Below are positions 1 to 8,079 of a stretch of DNA of 21,012 nucleotides, piece after piece; the first letter of the stretch is position 1; every line of letters begins with the position of its first letter. Position numbers and translations under genes: made by a program. The DNA is from UBA4416 sp043718985 (GTDB lineage: Bacteria > Bacteroidota > Bacteroidia > B-17B0 > Aurantibacillaceae). The notes beneath the pieces were generated by a model. The model made no database searches and was not told the origin of the DNA. It saw nothing but the letters and a program-made list of their open reading frames with translations. The stretch covers positions 1-21,012 of the forward strand of contig JAYSUQ010000009.1 of the NCBI GenBank assembly GCA_043718985.1, read 5' to 3'.

Positions 1-1367
1 GTATTTCTATCTAAACGACCAACAGGATATAAACGTTCTTTACAAGCTTGACGAGTTAATTCCATTACAGTTCGGCGTTCCTCCGGATCGTCCATTGTTG
101 TAATATAATCTTTAGGTTTATTTAATAATAAGTATTTTTTTACTTCGTTTTTAATTGGTACACCGCCATAATTTACAACATCGGTTGGATTAACTTTGTA
201 GCCCATTTCGGTTACAATTTTACCATTAACTTTAACTACTCCGGTTGCAATTAAAACATCGGCTTCTCGGCGCGAGCAAATACCAGAGTTTGCAACATAT
301 CTGTTTAAACGCACTGCACCATCTTCAACATTTTCTTGATTAGATGTTTTAGCGGGCCCAGCTTTTTTTGATTTTGCAGCCACCTTTTCAGCTGGAGCTA
401 ATTTACGTTCAGCTGGTCTATCGCCATAACTTTTATTATCTCTATCTCCGTATGGTTTTCTATCTGATATGTATGGCTTATCTCCAAACGATTTGCGTTC
501 GCCGTCATCATAGGTTTTTCTTGGTCGTTTATCAAACGATGCACTATCTCGTTTTACATACGGTCGTTTTTCGCCACCATCATTATCTCCATAACTCCTA
601 CGGGGCCTACTTTCTGATGAACTATCGTCGCGTTTTGCAAACGGTTTTCTATCTGATGAGTATGGTTTATCTCCAAACGATTTACGTTCGCTATCTCCAT
701 AAGATTTTCTAGGTCTACTTTCTGAAGTGCTATCATCACGTTTAGTATACGATCTTTTTTCATCACTATCTCCGTAACTTTTTCGGGGCGATGAACTTTC
801 GTACTTACCATCATCACGTTTTGTAAATGGTTTTCTATCTGTTGAGTAGGATTTATCTCCGTAAGGTTTTTTATCTCTATCTCCGTAAGATTTACGTTCG
901 CCACTACCAAAACCACCTTCACGTTTTTCGTATGGTCGTTTTTCAGTCGAATCGCCAAAACTCTTACGAGGTCTACCTTCCGAATAACTACTTTCGCGTT
1001 TTACGTAAGGTCTTTTCTCGCCACCATCGTTATCGCCAAAGCTTTTACGTGGTCGTGGGCTAGCGCTTTCGTATTTACCATCAGCACTTTTTGTATAAGG
1101 TTTTTTTTCTGAAGAATAAGATTTATCTCCGTAAGGCTTACTTTCGCGGTTACCAAATGATTTTCTTTCTCCACTCCCAAAACTACCTTCACGTTTTTCG
1201 TAAGGTCGTTTTTCGGCAGAGTCGCCATCACGTTTTTTAAACGAAGAGCCCTCTGATTTAAAAGGTCTTTTTGTTTTATCTGAACTCGAAAATGATTTAC
1301 GTTTATTAAAATCTGACGAACCACTTTTTGAAAACGATTTACGTGGACCACTACTATCTCTACTCAT
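1..1367 (-). CDS. RluB/RsuA-type rRNA pseudouridine synthase, 5' part, with long repetitive N-terminal extension (runs off left edge)
   Basis: The frame opens at ATG 1365-1367 and stays open to the left edge (455 codons), so the 3' part is missing. Residues 1 to about 350 are a low-complexity, presumably disordered tail rich in K, R, S, G, D and Y, with recurring motifs such as RKSYGD, KPYGDKSYS and KRPYEKRE. From about residue 352 comes an S4 RNA-binding domain (RLNRYVANSGICSRREAD), then LLLNKPKDY and, at the edge, the family signature VGRLDRN, whose Asp is the catalytic nucleophile in this family. Enzymes of this family isomerise uridine to pseudouridine in ribosomal RNA; RluB and RsuA modify 23S and 16S rRNA respectively, and the visible part does not settle which. 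A TACATTTG element lies 17 bases before the start. The S4 and signature calls are firm; a role for the tail in RNA binding is inference. Confidence 0.9.
   Translation of the reverse strand, partial: MSRDSSGPRKSFSKSGSSDFNKRKSFSSSDKTKRPFKSEGSSFKKRDGDSAEKRPYEKREGSFGSGERKSFGNRESKPYGDKSYSSEKKPYTKSADGKYESASPRPRKSFGDNDGGEKRPYVKRESSYSEGRPRKSFGDSTEKRPYEKREGGFGSGERKSYGDRDKKPYGDKSYSTDRKPFTKRDDGKYESSSPRKSYGDSDEKRSYTKRDDSTSESRPRKSYGDSERKSFGDKPYSSDRKPFAKRDDSSSESRPRRSYGDNDGGEKRPYVKRDSASFDKRPRKTYDDGERKSFGDKPYISDRKPYGDRDNKSYGDRPAERKLAPAEKVAAKSKKAGPAKTSNQENVEDGAVRLNRYVANSGICSRREADVLIATGVVKVNGKIVTEMGYKVNPTDVVNYGGVPIKNEVKKYLLLNKPKDYITTMDDPEERRTVMELTRQACKERLYPVGRLDRN
430..1230 (-). repeat. Tandem in-frame coding repeats, about 270 bp period, in the pseudouridine synthase N-terminus
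   Basis: Two near-copies with a 270-bp (90-residue) period are clear. The stretch encoding KRPYEKRE lies near 1185-1215 and again near 915-945, and the stretch around 1099 recurs at 829. A third, shorter copy follows at 186 bp spacing (643 against 829) and decays toward 430. Each unit contains shorter SYGD/SFGD and KPY motifs. The period is a multiple of three, so copy-number change would keep the reading frame. The repetition also produces spurious open frames on both strands here. Confidence 0.8.
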
Positions 1368-1383
1368 TTGTTATAATTTTGTG

Positions 1384-1391
1384 CAAATGTA
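1384..1391 (-). promoter_or_regulatory. Candidate -7 promoter element (TACATTTG) for the pseudouridine synthase gene
   Basis: On the minus strand this reads TACATTTG, matching the Bacteroidota TAnnTTTG consensus, and ends 16 bases before the ATG, which implies a leader of only about 10 bases. No TTTG -33 element is seen at the usual spacing; the nearest is 25 bases upstream. Confidence 0.5.
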
Positions 1392-1498
1392 CGCTTTTTT
1401 GTTAATAAATTACTCACAAACACTTGTATATATATGTTGTTTTATTCTGTCAGTTTGAGTAATGGTATTATTCTTGAAGTTTTCTTAAAAAAAAATGC

Positions 1499-1530
1499 AA
1501 AAAAAAACTATCTCAATTAAGAAATAGTTT
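1499..1530 (-). terminator. Rho-independent terminator of htpG
   Basis: Read on the minus strand, AAACTATTTC pairs with GAGATAGTTT as a 10-bp stem with one U-G wobble around a TTAATT loop, followed at once by a run of U. It begins 21 bases after the htpG stop codon. Read on the plus strand the wobble becomes a C-A mismatch, so the structure favours minus-strand transcripts. Confidence 0.8.
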
Positions 1531-1551
1531 CTTATAATTTATATTTTACAA

Positions 1552-3453
1552 TTAGTTAATCATTTCAACTGATCGTTTAATAAATTTAGTAAGTTCTTCT
1601 CCTTTTAATAAACCTTGAGATAACATTGCTAAATCGGCTGCTTGTTTTGCCAACTTACCTTGTTTTTCAACATCTGGCTCAATTAAAATTTTATTTATTA
1701 ATGGATGATTTGCATTTACAATTAAGTTATACATATCGGGCATCGAACCATAAAAATTCATTCCGCCGCCACCGCCCATGGCTTGCATATCTTTCATTCG
1801 TCGCATAAACTCGGGGCGTGTAATTAACATTGGAGATTCGGTTTCGCTTAAACTTTCAAAAATTACAGTGTATTTATCTTTGGCAACAACACCTTCAACA
1901 ATTGGTTTAATTTTACCTTGTTCGTCGGCCGTTAGCTTACTTACTTGCGCATCGTCTTTTTTAATTAATTTTTCAACGGTATCGCTATCAACTCTCACAA
2001 ACTGCACATCGGTTAGCTTACTTTCTAAATAATTTATTAAATGGGCATCAATTGGCGAATCCATTACTAACACATCGTATCCACGGTTTTTAGCCGAATC
2101 GATATAGCTAAATTGCTCTTCAACATTTGTTGAGTATAAATAAACAACTTTATTGTCTTTATCTGTTTGGTTTGCTTTAACGTGTGCGTTATATTCTTCT
2201 AAAGTAAAGGCTTTGTTTTGTGTGTTTTTTACTAAAGCAAATTTTTCGGCTTTTTCGTAAAATTTTTCATCGCTAACCATACCGTATTGTACAAATATTT
2301 TAACATCGTCCCATTTAGCTTCAAAATCGGCACGTTCTTTTTTAAATAATTCGTCTAATTTATCGGCAACTTTTTTAGTAATGTGCGATGATATTTTTTT
2401 AACGTTGCCATCGGCTTGTAGGTAACTACGACTAACGTTTAAAGGAATATCTGGGCTATCAATAACACCACGCAACATCATTAAAAAATCGGGTACAATG
2501 TTTTCTACATTATCGGTAACAAAAACCTGGTTACTGTATAATTGAATTCTATCTTTAGGAGCCTCAAATTTATTTGATAGTTTAGGGAAATATAAAATAC
2601 CTGTTAAGTTAAATGGGTAATCTACATTTAAATGAATATGAAACAAGGGATCTTCAAATTGCATAGGGTATAATTCGCGATAAAAAGAGGTGTAATCTTC
2701 GTCTTTTAAATCAATTGGTTTTTTTATCCAAGCTGGTACTGGGTTGTTAATAATGTTTTCTACATCAACTTCAGTTTCTTTTTCAATGCCTTTTTCATCT
2801 TTTTCTCCAGTTTTTTGCCAATCTTTTTTAGTGCCAAACTTTATTTCGATTGGTAAAAATTTACAATATTTTTTAAGTAATCCTTCAATTTTCGAGTCTT
2901 CTAAAAAATCTAAACTATCATCAGCAATGTGTAAAACAATATCGGTTCCACGTTCTGTTTTTGCATCAACTTCTTCTATTTGATATTCGGGGCTACCATC
3001 GCACTCCCAACGCACAGCTTTTGAATTATCTTTATACGATAATGAAAAAATTTCGACCTTTTTAGCTACCATGAATGCGCTATAAAAACCTAATCCAAAA
3101 TGCCCAATTACTACATTTTTATCTACTTTATCTTTGTATTGGTTAACAAACTCTTCGGCGCCACTAAATGCAATTTGAGTAATGTATTTTTCAATTTCCT
3201 CTTTTGTCATACCAATACCTTTATCTTTAATGGTAAGGGTTTGTGCAGCTTTATCTGTAATTACTTCTATTTTTAAATCGCCTAATGCACCTTTTGCTTC
3301 CCCCATTGATGTGAGGGCTTTTAGTTTTTGTGTTGCATCAGTTGCATTACTAACTAATTCACGTAAAAAAATTTCGTGATCGCTGTATAAAAACTTCTTA
3401 ATAATTGGGAAAATGTTTTCGGTTGATACATTAATTTTACCTGTTGTGCTCAT
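1552..3453 (-). CDS. htpG: Molecular chaperone HtpG (bacterial Hsp90)
   Basis: 633 residues, normal length for the family, starting at ATG 3451-3453. It is an ATP-driven cytosolic dimeric chaperone. The N-terminal GHKL ATPase domain shows HEIFLRELVSNATDA (Glu32 and Asn36, the expected catalytic and Mg-binding residues), DKGIGM with Asp77, and the lid and glycine region GLGFYSAFMVA. The middle domain follows (KFEAPKDRIQLYSNQVF, then SRSYLQADG). The C-terminal dimerisation region carries a glycine-rich loop (MGGGGGMNF) followed by MPDMYNLIVNANHPLI. I recall such a loop from Bacteroidota HtpG. There is no MEEVD tail, as expected in bacteria. The gene is probably transcribed alone: a terminator follows it and a palindrome with a sigma-54-like element precedes it. 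Confidence 0.97.
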   Translation of the reverse strand: MSTTGKINVSTENIFPIIKKFLYSDHEIFLRELVSNATDATQKLKALTSMGEAKGALGDLKIEVITDKAAQTLTIKDKGIGMTKEEIEKYITQIAFSGAEEFVNQYKDKVDKNVVIGHFGLGFYSAFMVAKKVEIFSLSYKDNSKAVRWECDGSPEYQIEEVDAKTERGTDIVLHIADDSLDFLEDSKIEGLLKKYCKFLPIEIKFGTKKDWQKTGEKDEKGIEKETEVDVENIINNPVPAWIKKPIDLKDEDYTSFYRELYPMQFEDPLFHIHLNVDYPFNLTGILYFPKLSNKFEAPKDRIQLYSNQVFVTDNVENIVPDFLMMLRGVIDSPDIPLNVSRSYLQADGNVKKISSHITKKVADKLDELFKKERADFEAKWDDVKIFVQYGMVSDEKFYEKAEKFALVKNTQNKAFTLEEYNAHVKANQTDKDNKVVYLYSTNVEEQFSYIDSAKNRGYDVLVMDSPIDAHLINYLESKLTDVQFVRVDSDTVEKLIKKDDAQVSKLTADEQGKIKPIVEGVVAKDKYTVIFESLSETESPMLITRPEFMRRMKDMQAMGGGGGMNFYGSMPDMYNLIVNANHPLINKILIEPDVEKQGKLAKQAADLAMLSQGLLKGEELTKFIKRSVEMIN

Positions 3454-3510
3454 ATTTAATTTAGTTATTTTTTTATGTGTGATTTATTTACAAGGAGTTG
3501 TTAAAAATTA

Positions 3511-3540
3511 TGCCAATGCTATAAAAGTGTCAATTTGACA
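3511..3540 (-). promoter_or_regulatory. Candidate heat-shock control region upstream of htpG: TGTCAA-N-TTGACA palindrome plus TTGGCA element
   Basis: Positions 3528-3540 form a perfect 6-bp inverted repeat around one base (TGTCAATTTGACA). Eleven bases further toward htpG on the minus strand is ATTGGCATAATTTTTAAC, which resembles the -24 half of a sigma-54 promoter; the -12 GC is missing. I recall TGTCA/TGACA inverted repeats before chaperone genes in Bacteroidota, but I cannot confirm that here. The palindrome is seen directly; its role is inference. Confidence 0.4.
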
Positions 3541-3576
3541 AATTTTCAAAATTTAATTAGTAAAAAAGGCAGGGTT

Positions 3577-6500
3577 TTAAATTCTTATTCCTATAACAAG
3601 TACGTCATCTACTTGCTCATTATTATTACGCCATTTTATAAAGCTGGTTTTTAAATGTTGTTTTTGTTCGAGTAATGGTTTGTTAACAACATCTAATATT
3701 GTTTTTTGCATATTAGTTACCATAAATTTTTTGCCTTTTGGTCCACCAAACTGATCGGCATATCCATCGCTAAATAAAAACAAGCTATCACCAGATTCTA
3801 CATTTATAGTGTGGTTTTCGTAAATACGGTTTTCTTCTAGCTCTAAGCCACCAATTGGGTATTTTGTTGCTTTAATAATTTCGAGTTCATAGTTATTATT
3901 TTTACGATAAATCCATAACGGGCGGTTTGCGCCAGCATATTGTATGGTGTTAGTATTTTTGGTAATGGCACATAGTACCATATCCATTCCATCTCGGCGC
4001 TCGCCCTCTTGGTTACTTTGATGCAATGCCACTTTAACGCCTTTGTGTAGTTCTAATAAAATTTCGCCAGGGTTTGTTATTTTTTTATTGTTTACAATTT
4101 CATTTAATAATGTGTTACCTACAATACTCATAAAAGCACCTGGCACACCGTGCCCGGTGCAATCAACTGCTGCTATATAACTTGTGTTGCCTTGTTTGGT
4201 AAACCAATAAAAATCGCCACTTACAATGTCTTTTGGCATATATAGCACAAAATTGTTTTCAATAATCGAATCGAGTTCTTTTAAATTAGGTAACAATGCT
4301 TCTTGTATATTTTTAGCATATTTAATGCTATCTGTAATTTCAATGTTTTTATGTTCTATTACTGCTTTTTGTTCAAAAACTTCTTTGTTAATTGCTTCAA
4401 CTTTTTCTTTTTCGTTGCGTAATTCTGATGTTCTAATGGTAACAATTTGTTCTAATTTTTGCTTATCGGCTATTAATTTTTGTGTTTTATAATTATTGTA
4501 AATTACTATTGAACCTATAACAGTAATAATACACAGTGTGTAAAACCACCAGGTGCGGTACCAAGGCGCTAATACATCAAACTCATAGCATACTGGGGTT
4601 TTGTTCCAAAGCCCATCATTGTTGCTCGATTTTACCGAAAATTTATAGCTACCTGGCTGCAGAGATGAAAACGTTGCTTCGGTTTTATTTGAAGCTGGCG
4701 ACCATTCATCATCTAAACCCTCTAATTTATACGAGTATAGTACTTTTTCGGGGGCTGTTAAACTAACGCCAATAAAACTAAATGTAATATGATTTTTATT
4801 AAATGGTAATTTTAATTGCTGAGGCAAGGTTAATGTTGAGTCTTTTACTTGAGAATATTTAAAAATGTTTTCTTGTCCAAAAAAGAGCTTAACATCTGTA
4901 ATTTTAGTGAGTGCTTCAATTGTATTTTTAGTATCAAAATGTGGGTCATAAATTGCTAACCCTGTTGTTGTTCCTATTAATATACGACCAGTTTTATCTT
5001 TAAACGAAGCATTAAAATTAGATTCTAGTCCAATTAATCCGTCCTCTTTTCCAAAATGTTGTACTTTAATAGTGTTTTTAGTATAATAATCGTTTAAATT
5101 TAATAATTGCACGCCTGCATTTGTTCCTACAAGTAGCCTTCGATAATTATCGGTTTGCAAAAAATTAATAGTGTTTGATAATCGATTTTCAGTATCGGTT
5201 ATTTTTTTAAAATTAATGTTGTTGTATTCAAACAACCCTTCTTCGGTACCAAACCAAATATTATTTTTATAATCTTTTATTGCACTAATAACCAGTGGCT
5301 TAATATCATCTATTTTAAGTAATGATTTGTTGCCTAATTTAAATAATCCGCTAGTGGTTGATATAAATATATTGCCATTTTCGCCTTCAATAATACTATA
5401 AATACTTAAGGGCACGTCGCCTTGTTTTAATTTATTAATTTCGGTTACTTGTGTTACTGTGTTATTTTGATAAGTATAAAGCCCATCGGTTGTTCCAATC
5501 CAAATAGTGTGTTTACTATCTTCGTATAAAGTTAAAATATATTTTTCAAAAAAATTAAGCCCAGTAACTAGCGTATATTTGTTGTTTTGATTGTAACATA
5601 AACCCGATTCGGTTCCTATAAATAACTGACCATTTGTTGCTGGTAAAATAATATTAACATTTAAATCGGGTATTGTATTGTTTTTTTTAAAATCGGGTAA
5701 AATAGTTGTTTGTATTCCATTTGCTATTTTTACTATACCATGGTTTCTTAATCCTAACCAATAACTCCCATCTGCATTTTGAGCTATGGTGTTTATGTAA
5801 TTTTCAGGTAAATTATTTTGAGTAGAATAACTTGTAAAACAATCTCCCGAATACTTATAGAGCCCTACTCCATTTGTACCTATCCAAATGTTTTTTTCTC
5901 TATCCTCAAAAAGCGATAAAATAGAATTATTTGTTAATCCATTTTTTAAACTAAAATTTTTAAGTTTACCATTATTATAATTAATTAAGCCCGAGCTCGA
6001 AGTTCCAAAAAATTGCCCATTGGTAGTTGTGCTTAAAATACTTCTAAAACCAATTAAAAATTGCTCGGGAATAAAATTACCAGGCAAAACCAAAAAATCA
6101 GTATTTATAACATTTAAACCTGTTGGTGTACCTATTAATATGTCGTTATTTTTATTTTGAGTAATTGATTGAATATAATTGTTATATAAACCCGAATTTG
6201 TATTAAAATGTTTAAAAGCTTTTGTTTTTAAATTATAATAAATTAAACCATTTTGTGTTGTGCCAAACCACACGCCATTGTTATTATCGGCAAATAGTGT
6301 AAATACCGATGAGTTTTGTAATAATTTATCTTCAGTAAATGCAGTAATTTGGTTGTTTTCGTATATAAAAACGCCTTGTTCGGTACCTAACCAATTTGTT
6401 GTTTTATTACTTATTATTTTAAATATTTGGGGTAACGGTTTGTAGTTATAGGTTGTGTAATTAACAAATTTACCTGCGTTAAAAACACTTAATCCTTTAT

Positions 6501-6795
6501 CGGTACCAAACAATAATTCGTTATTATGTGTTTGAGCTATCGAGAACACAAAATTACTTACTAAACCATTACTAACGGTATAGTTATAAAATTTATTACC
6601 ATCAAATTTACTAACGCCTCCACTATTTGTACCAAACCACATATTACCATCAACATCTTGATGGATAGCTAAAACCTGCGATTGCGCCAAGCCTTGTTCG
6701 GTATTGTAATTTTTAAAATTATAGGTTTGCGCAAACATTAGTTGAGTTATAGTACTCAATAGTAAAAAACTAATTATCTGCAATTGTTTATTCAT
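3577..6795 (-). CDS. Propeller-type periplasmic sensor with SpoIIE/PP2C phosphatase output
   Basis: 1072 residues from ATG 6793-6795. A signal peptide (cleavage near MFAQ|TYNF) is followed by about 14 'two-component regulator propeller' repeats to about residue 630, with cores such as WFGTNSGG, WLGTEQG and WIGTTDG. This is enough for two seven-bladed propellers. A Y_Y_Y domain (YSYKLEGLDDEWSPAS) starts near 685, one membrane helix spans about 750-770, a coiled coil follows (about 775-825), and the SpoIIE domain runs from about 830 to the end. Metal-binding acidic motifs are intact: SGDFYW, DCTGHG (Asp878), FSDGYADQFGG and QVDDVL. It should sense a periplasmic ligand and dephosphorylate a cytosolic Ser/Thr-phosphoprotein, in this family often an anti-sigma antagonist. 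It lies 32 bases behind proline dehydrogenase, with no promoter or terminator seen between them. Ligand and substrate are unknown. Confidence 0.92.
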   Translation of the reverse strand: MNKQLQIISFLLLSTITQLMFAQTYNFKNYNTEQGLAQSQVLAIHQDVDGNMWFGTNSGGVSKFDGNKFYNYTVSNGLVSNFVFSIAQTHNNELLFGTDKGLSVFNAGKFVNYTTYNYKPLPQIFKIISNKTTNWLGTEQGVFIYENNQITAFTEDKLLQNSSVFTLFADNNNGVWFGTTQNGLIYYNLKTKAFKHFNTNSGLYNNYIQSITQNKNNDILIGTPTGLNVINTDFLVLPGNFIPEQFLIGFRSILSTTTNGQFFGTSSSGLINYNNGKLKNFSLKNGLTNNSILSLFEDREKNIWIGTNGVGLYKYSGDCFTSYSTQNNLPENYINTIAQNADGSYWLGLRNHGIVKIANGIQTTILPDFKKNNTIPDLNVNIILPATNGQLFIGTESGLCYNQNNKYTLVTGLNFFEKYILTLYEDSKHTIWIGTTDGLYTYQNNTVTQVTEINKLKQGDVPLSIYSIIEGENGNIFISTTSGLFKLGNKSLLKIDDIKPLVISAIKDYKNNIWFGTEEGLFEYNNINFKKITDTENRLSNTINFLQTDNYRRLLVGTNAGVQLLNLNDYYTKNTIKVQHFGKEDGLIGLESNFNASFKDKTGRILIGTTTGLAIYDPHFDTKNTIEALTKITDVKLFFGQENIFKYSQVKDSTLTLPQQLKLPFNKNHITFSFIGVSLTAPEKVLYSYKLEGLDDEWSPASNKTEATFSSLQPGSYKFSVKSSNNDGLWNKTPVCYEFDVLAPWYRTWWFYTLCIITVIGSIVIYNNYKTQKLIADKQKLEQIVTIRTSELRNEKEKVEAINKEVFEQKAVIEHKNIEITDSIKYAKNIQEALLPNLKELDSIIENNFVLYMPKDIVSGDFYWFTKQGNTSYIAAVDCTGHGVPGAFMSIVGNTLLNEIVNNKKITNPGEILLELHKGVKVALHQSNQEGERRDGMDMVLCAITKNTNTIQYAGANRPLWIYRKNNNYELEIIKATKYPIGGLELEENRIYENHTINVESGDSLFLFSDGYADQFGGPKGKKFMVTNMQKTILDVVNKPLLEQKQHLKTSFIKWRNNNEQVDDVLVIGIRI

Positions 6796-6827
6796 ATCAG
6801 TGTTAACAATAAAAACATTACTGTAAT

Positions 6828-7988
6828 TTAGTTGTTTTTTCTTCTTGTTTTTTCTTTAATAATTAAGCCTAATTCGCGGCCTGTTTGGCCTTTAACCGAT
6901 GTGTTTTCTTGAGCGCGCCGTATTAAATATGGCAAAACTTCTTTAACGGGGCCATAAGGCACATATTTTGCAACATTATACCCAGCAGTAGTTAAATTAT
7001 AACTTATATGGTCGCTCATACCTAGTAATTGAGAAAAATATATACGTTTATCGGAATTTTGCAGGGCGTATTTTTGCATTAATTCGGTTAAATAAAGTGA
7101 GCTTTTTTCGTTGTGAGTACCTGCACAAAGTCCCATCATATTAATATTTTTAACACACTCTTCTAATGCTAAATCATAGTCGGTATCGGTATTTTGTTTT
7201 GAATTTTGTATAGGGTTTGAGTACTTTTTTTCGACAGCTCTTTTTTGTTCTTTTTCCATATAGGCCCCTCGCACTAATTTTGCACCAACGTGGTAACCTT
7301 TGTTGTGAGCTTGCGAAATGGTTTGTTTTAAAAAATCAAGTCTATCGGTGCGGTATAACTGAAAGGTGTTATAAACAATGGGTGTTTTTTTGTTAAATAG
7401 TTCCATGTTTATATTTGCTAAATTATCAATAGCTGGTTGTATCCAACTCTCTTCGGCATCAATAAAAATAGGCTTATTAGCCTTATGTGCTTGCTCGCAA
7501 ATTAAATGTACACGAGTTGTTACTTTTTCATATTCATTTTTTTCATCGTTAGTTAATAATTCGTTAGCGCTAACTTTAACTAATAAATTAAAACGTGCTA
7601 AGCCTGTTACTTTAAATACACAAAATGGTATGTTATTATCGTCTTTAGCTTTGTGTATTGTTTCAATAGTTTCTGTGCAACAGGCATCAAAATCGGCTTC
7701 AGCTTCTTTACCCTCAACACTGTAATCTAAAATAGTACCAATGTTATATTTACCTAGTTCGGTAATGGTTGTATCACAATCATTAATGTTTTCGCCACCT
7801 ACAAATTGTTTAAAAATAGTAGCTTTAATTAATGATTTAAACCCTAACCGCAAACCAATTGGTGCCAGTTTAGCGCTAATATTTACAATTGTAGGGTTAC
7901 TTACTATTTTAAATAGCCAATACGAGCGAAATAAATCGGTATTAGTTTTTGCTTTAAAAGCATTTTGGGTGTTATCAAAAGAAATCAT
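6828..7988 (-). CDS. Proline dehydrogenase (PutA-type FAD barrel, stand-alone)
   Basis: 386 residues from ATG 7986-7988. This FAD enzyme oxidises L-proline to delta-1-pyrroline-5-carboxylate and passes electrons to the quinone pool. Family motifs are KLVRGAYMEKE (Lys237), IYFSQLLGMSDHIS, KYVPYGPVKEVLPYL and the double arginine LIRRAQEN (Arg357-Arg358), which in PutA holds the proline carboxylate. The length is right for the single-function form; no P5C dehydrogenase domain is fused and none is in the window. A TATATTTG element lies upstream. The gene is divergent from the CBS-domain gene (91-base gap) and is followed after 32 bases by the propeller/SpoIIE sensor, suggesting an operon. The function call is firm; a regulatory link to the sensor is inference. 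Confidence 0.95.
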   Translation of the reverse strand: MISFDNTQNAFKAKTNTDLFRSYWLFKIVSNPTIVNISAKLAPIGLRLGFKSLIKATIFKQFVGGENINDCDTTITELGKYNIGTILDYSVEGKEAEADFDACCTETIETIHKAKDDNNIPFCVFKVTGLARFNLLVKVSANELLTNDEKNEYEKVTTRVHLICEQAHKANKPIFIDAEESWIQPAIDNLANINMELFNKKTPIVYNTFQLYRTDRLDFLKQTISQAHNKGYHVGAKLVRGAYMEKEQKRAVEKKYSNPIQNSKQNTDTDYDLALEECVKNINMMGLCAGTHNEKSSLYLTELMQKYALQNSDKRIYFSQLLGMSDHISYNLTTAGYNVAKYVPYGPVKEVLPYLIRRAQENTSVKGQTGRELGLIIKEKTRRKNN

Positions 7989-8004
7989 ACAATAATTTAA
8001 AAAT

Positions 8005-8012
8005 CAAATATA
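8005..8012 (-). promoter_or_regulatory. Candidate -7 promoter element (TATATTTG) for the proline dehydrogenase unit
   Basis: The minus strand reads TATATTTG, an exact TAnnTTTG match 17 bases before the proline dehydrogenase ATG. No TTTG is seen at the usual -33 spacing. On the other strand of the same divergent gap, 8068-8075 reads TAATTTTA, a near match just before the CBS gene start. Confidence 0.5.
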
Positions 8013-8079
8013 CTTTTTTTAACACAATTTTTGAATTTAGAAACTGTTTTTAAATGATAAAAATTAGTAATTTTAAACT

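Noticed and set aside
430..1260. A CRISPR array, because of the regular repeats
   Set aside because: The repeats are imperfect, coding, about 270 bp long and have no unique spacers of constant length.
368..1351. Open frames on both strands inside the repeats (368-712 and 827-1063 plus; 554-958 and 1001-1351 minus)
   Set aside because: They are other-frame readings of the repetitive coding region of the pseudouridine synthase; the true frame runs uninterrupted from 1367 to the edge into S4 and catalytic motifs.
3528..3540. The TGTCAATTTGACA palindrome as a terminator of the propeller/SpoIIE gene
   Set aside because: A one-base loop cannot close as a 6-bp RNA hairpin and no proper U-run follows; an operator for htpG fits better.
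3577..6795. Hybrid two-component histidine kinase
   Set aside because: It has the propeller and Y_Y_Y sensor of such kinases, but after the membrane helix there is a SpoIIE phosphatase domain and no HisKA, HATPase_c, receiver or HTH motif.
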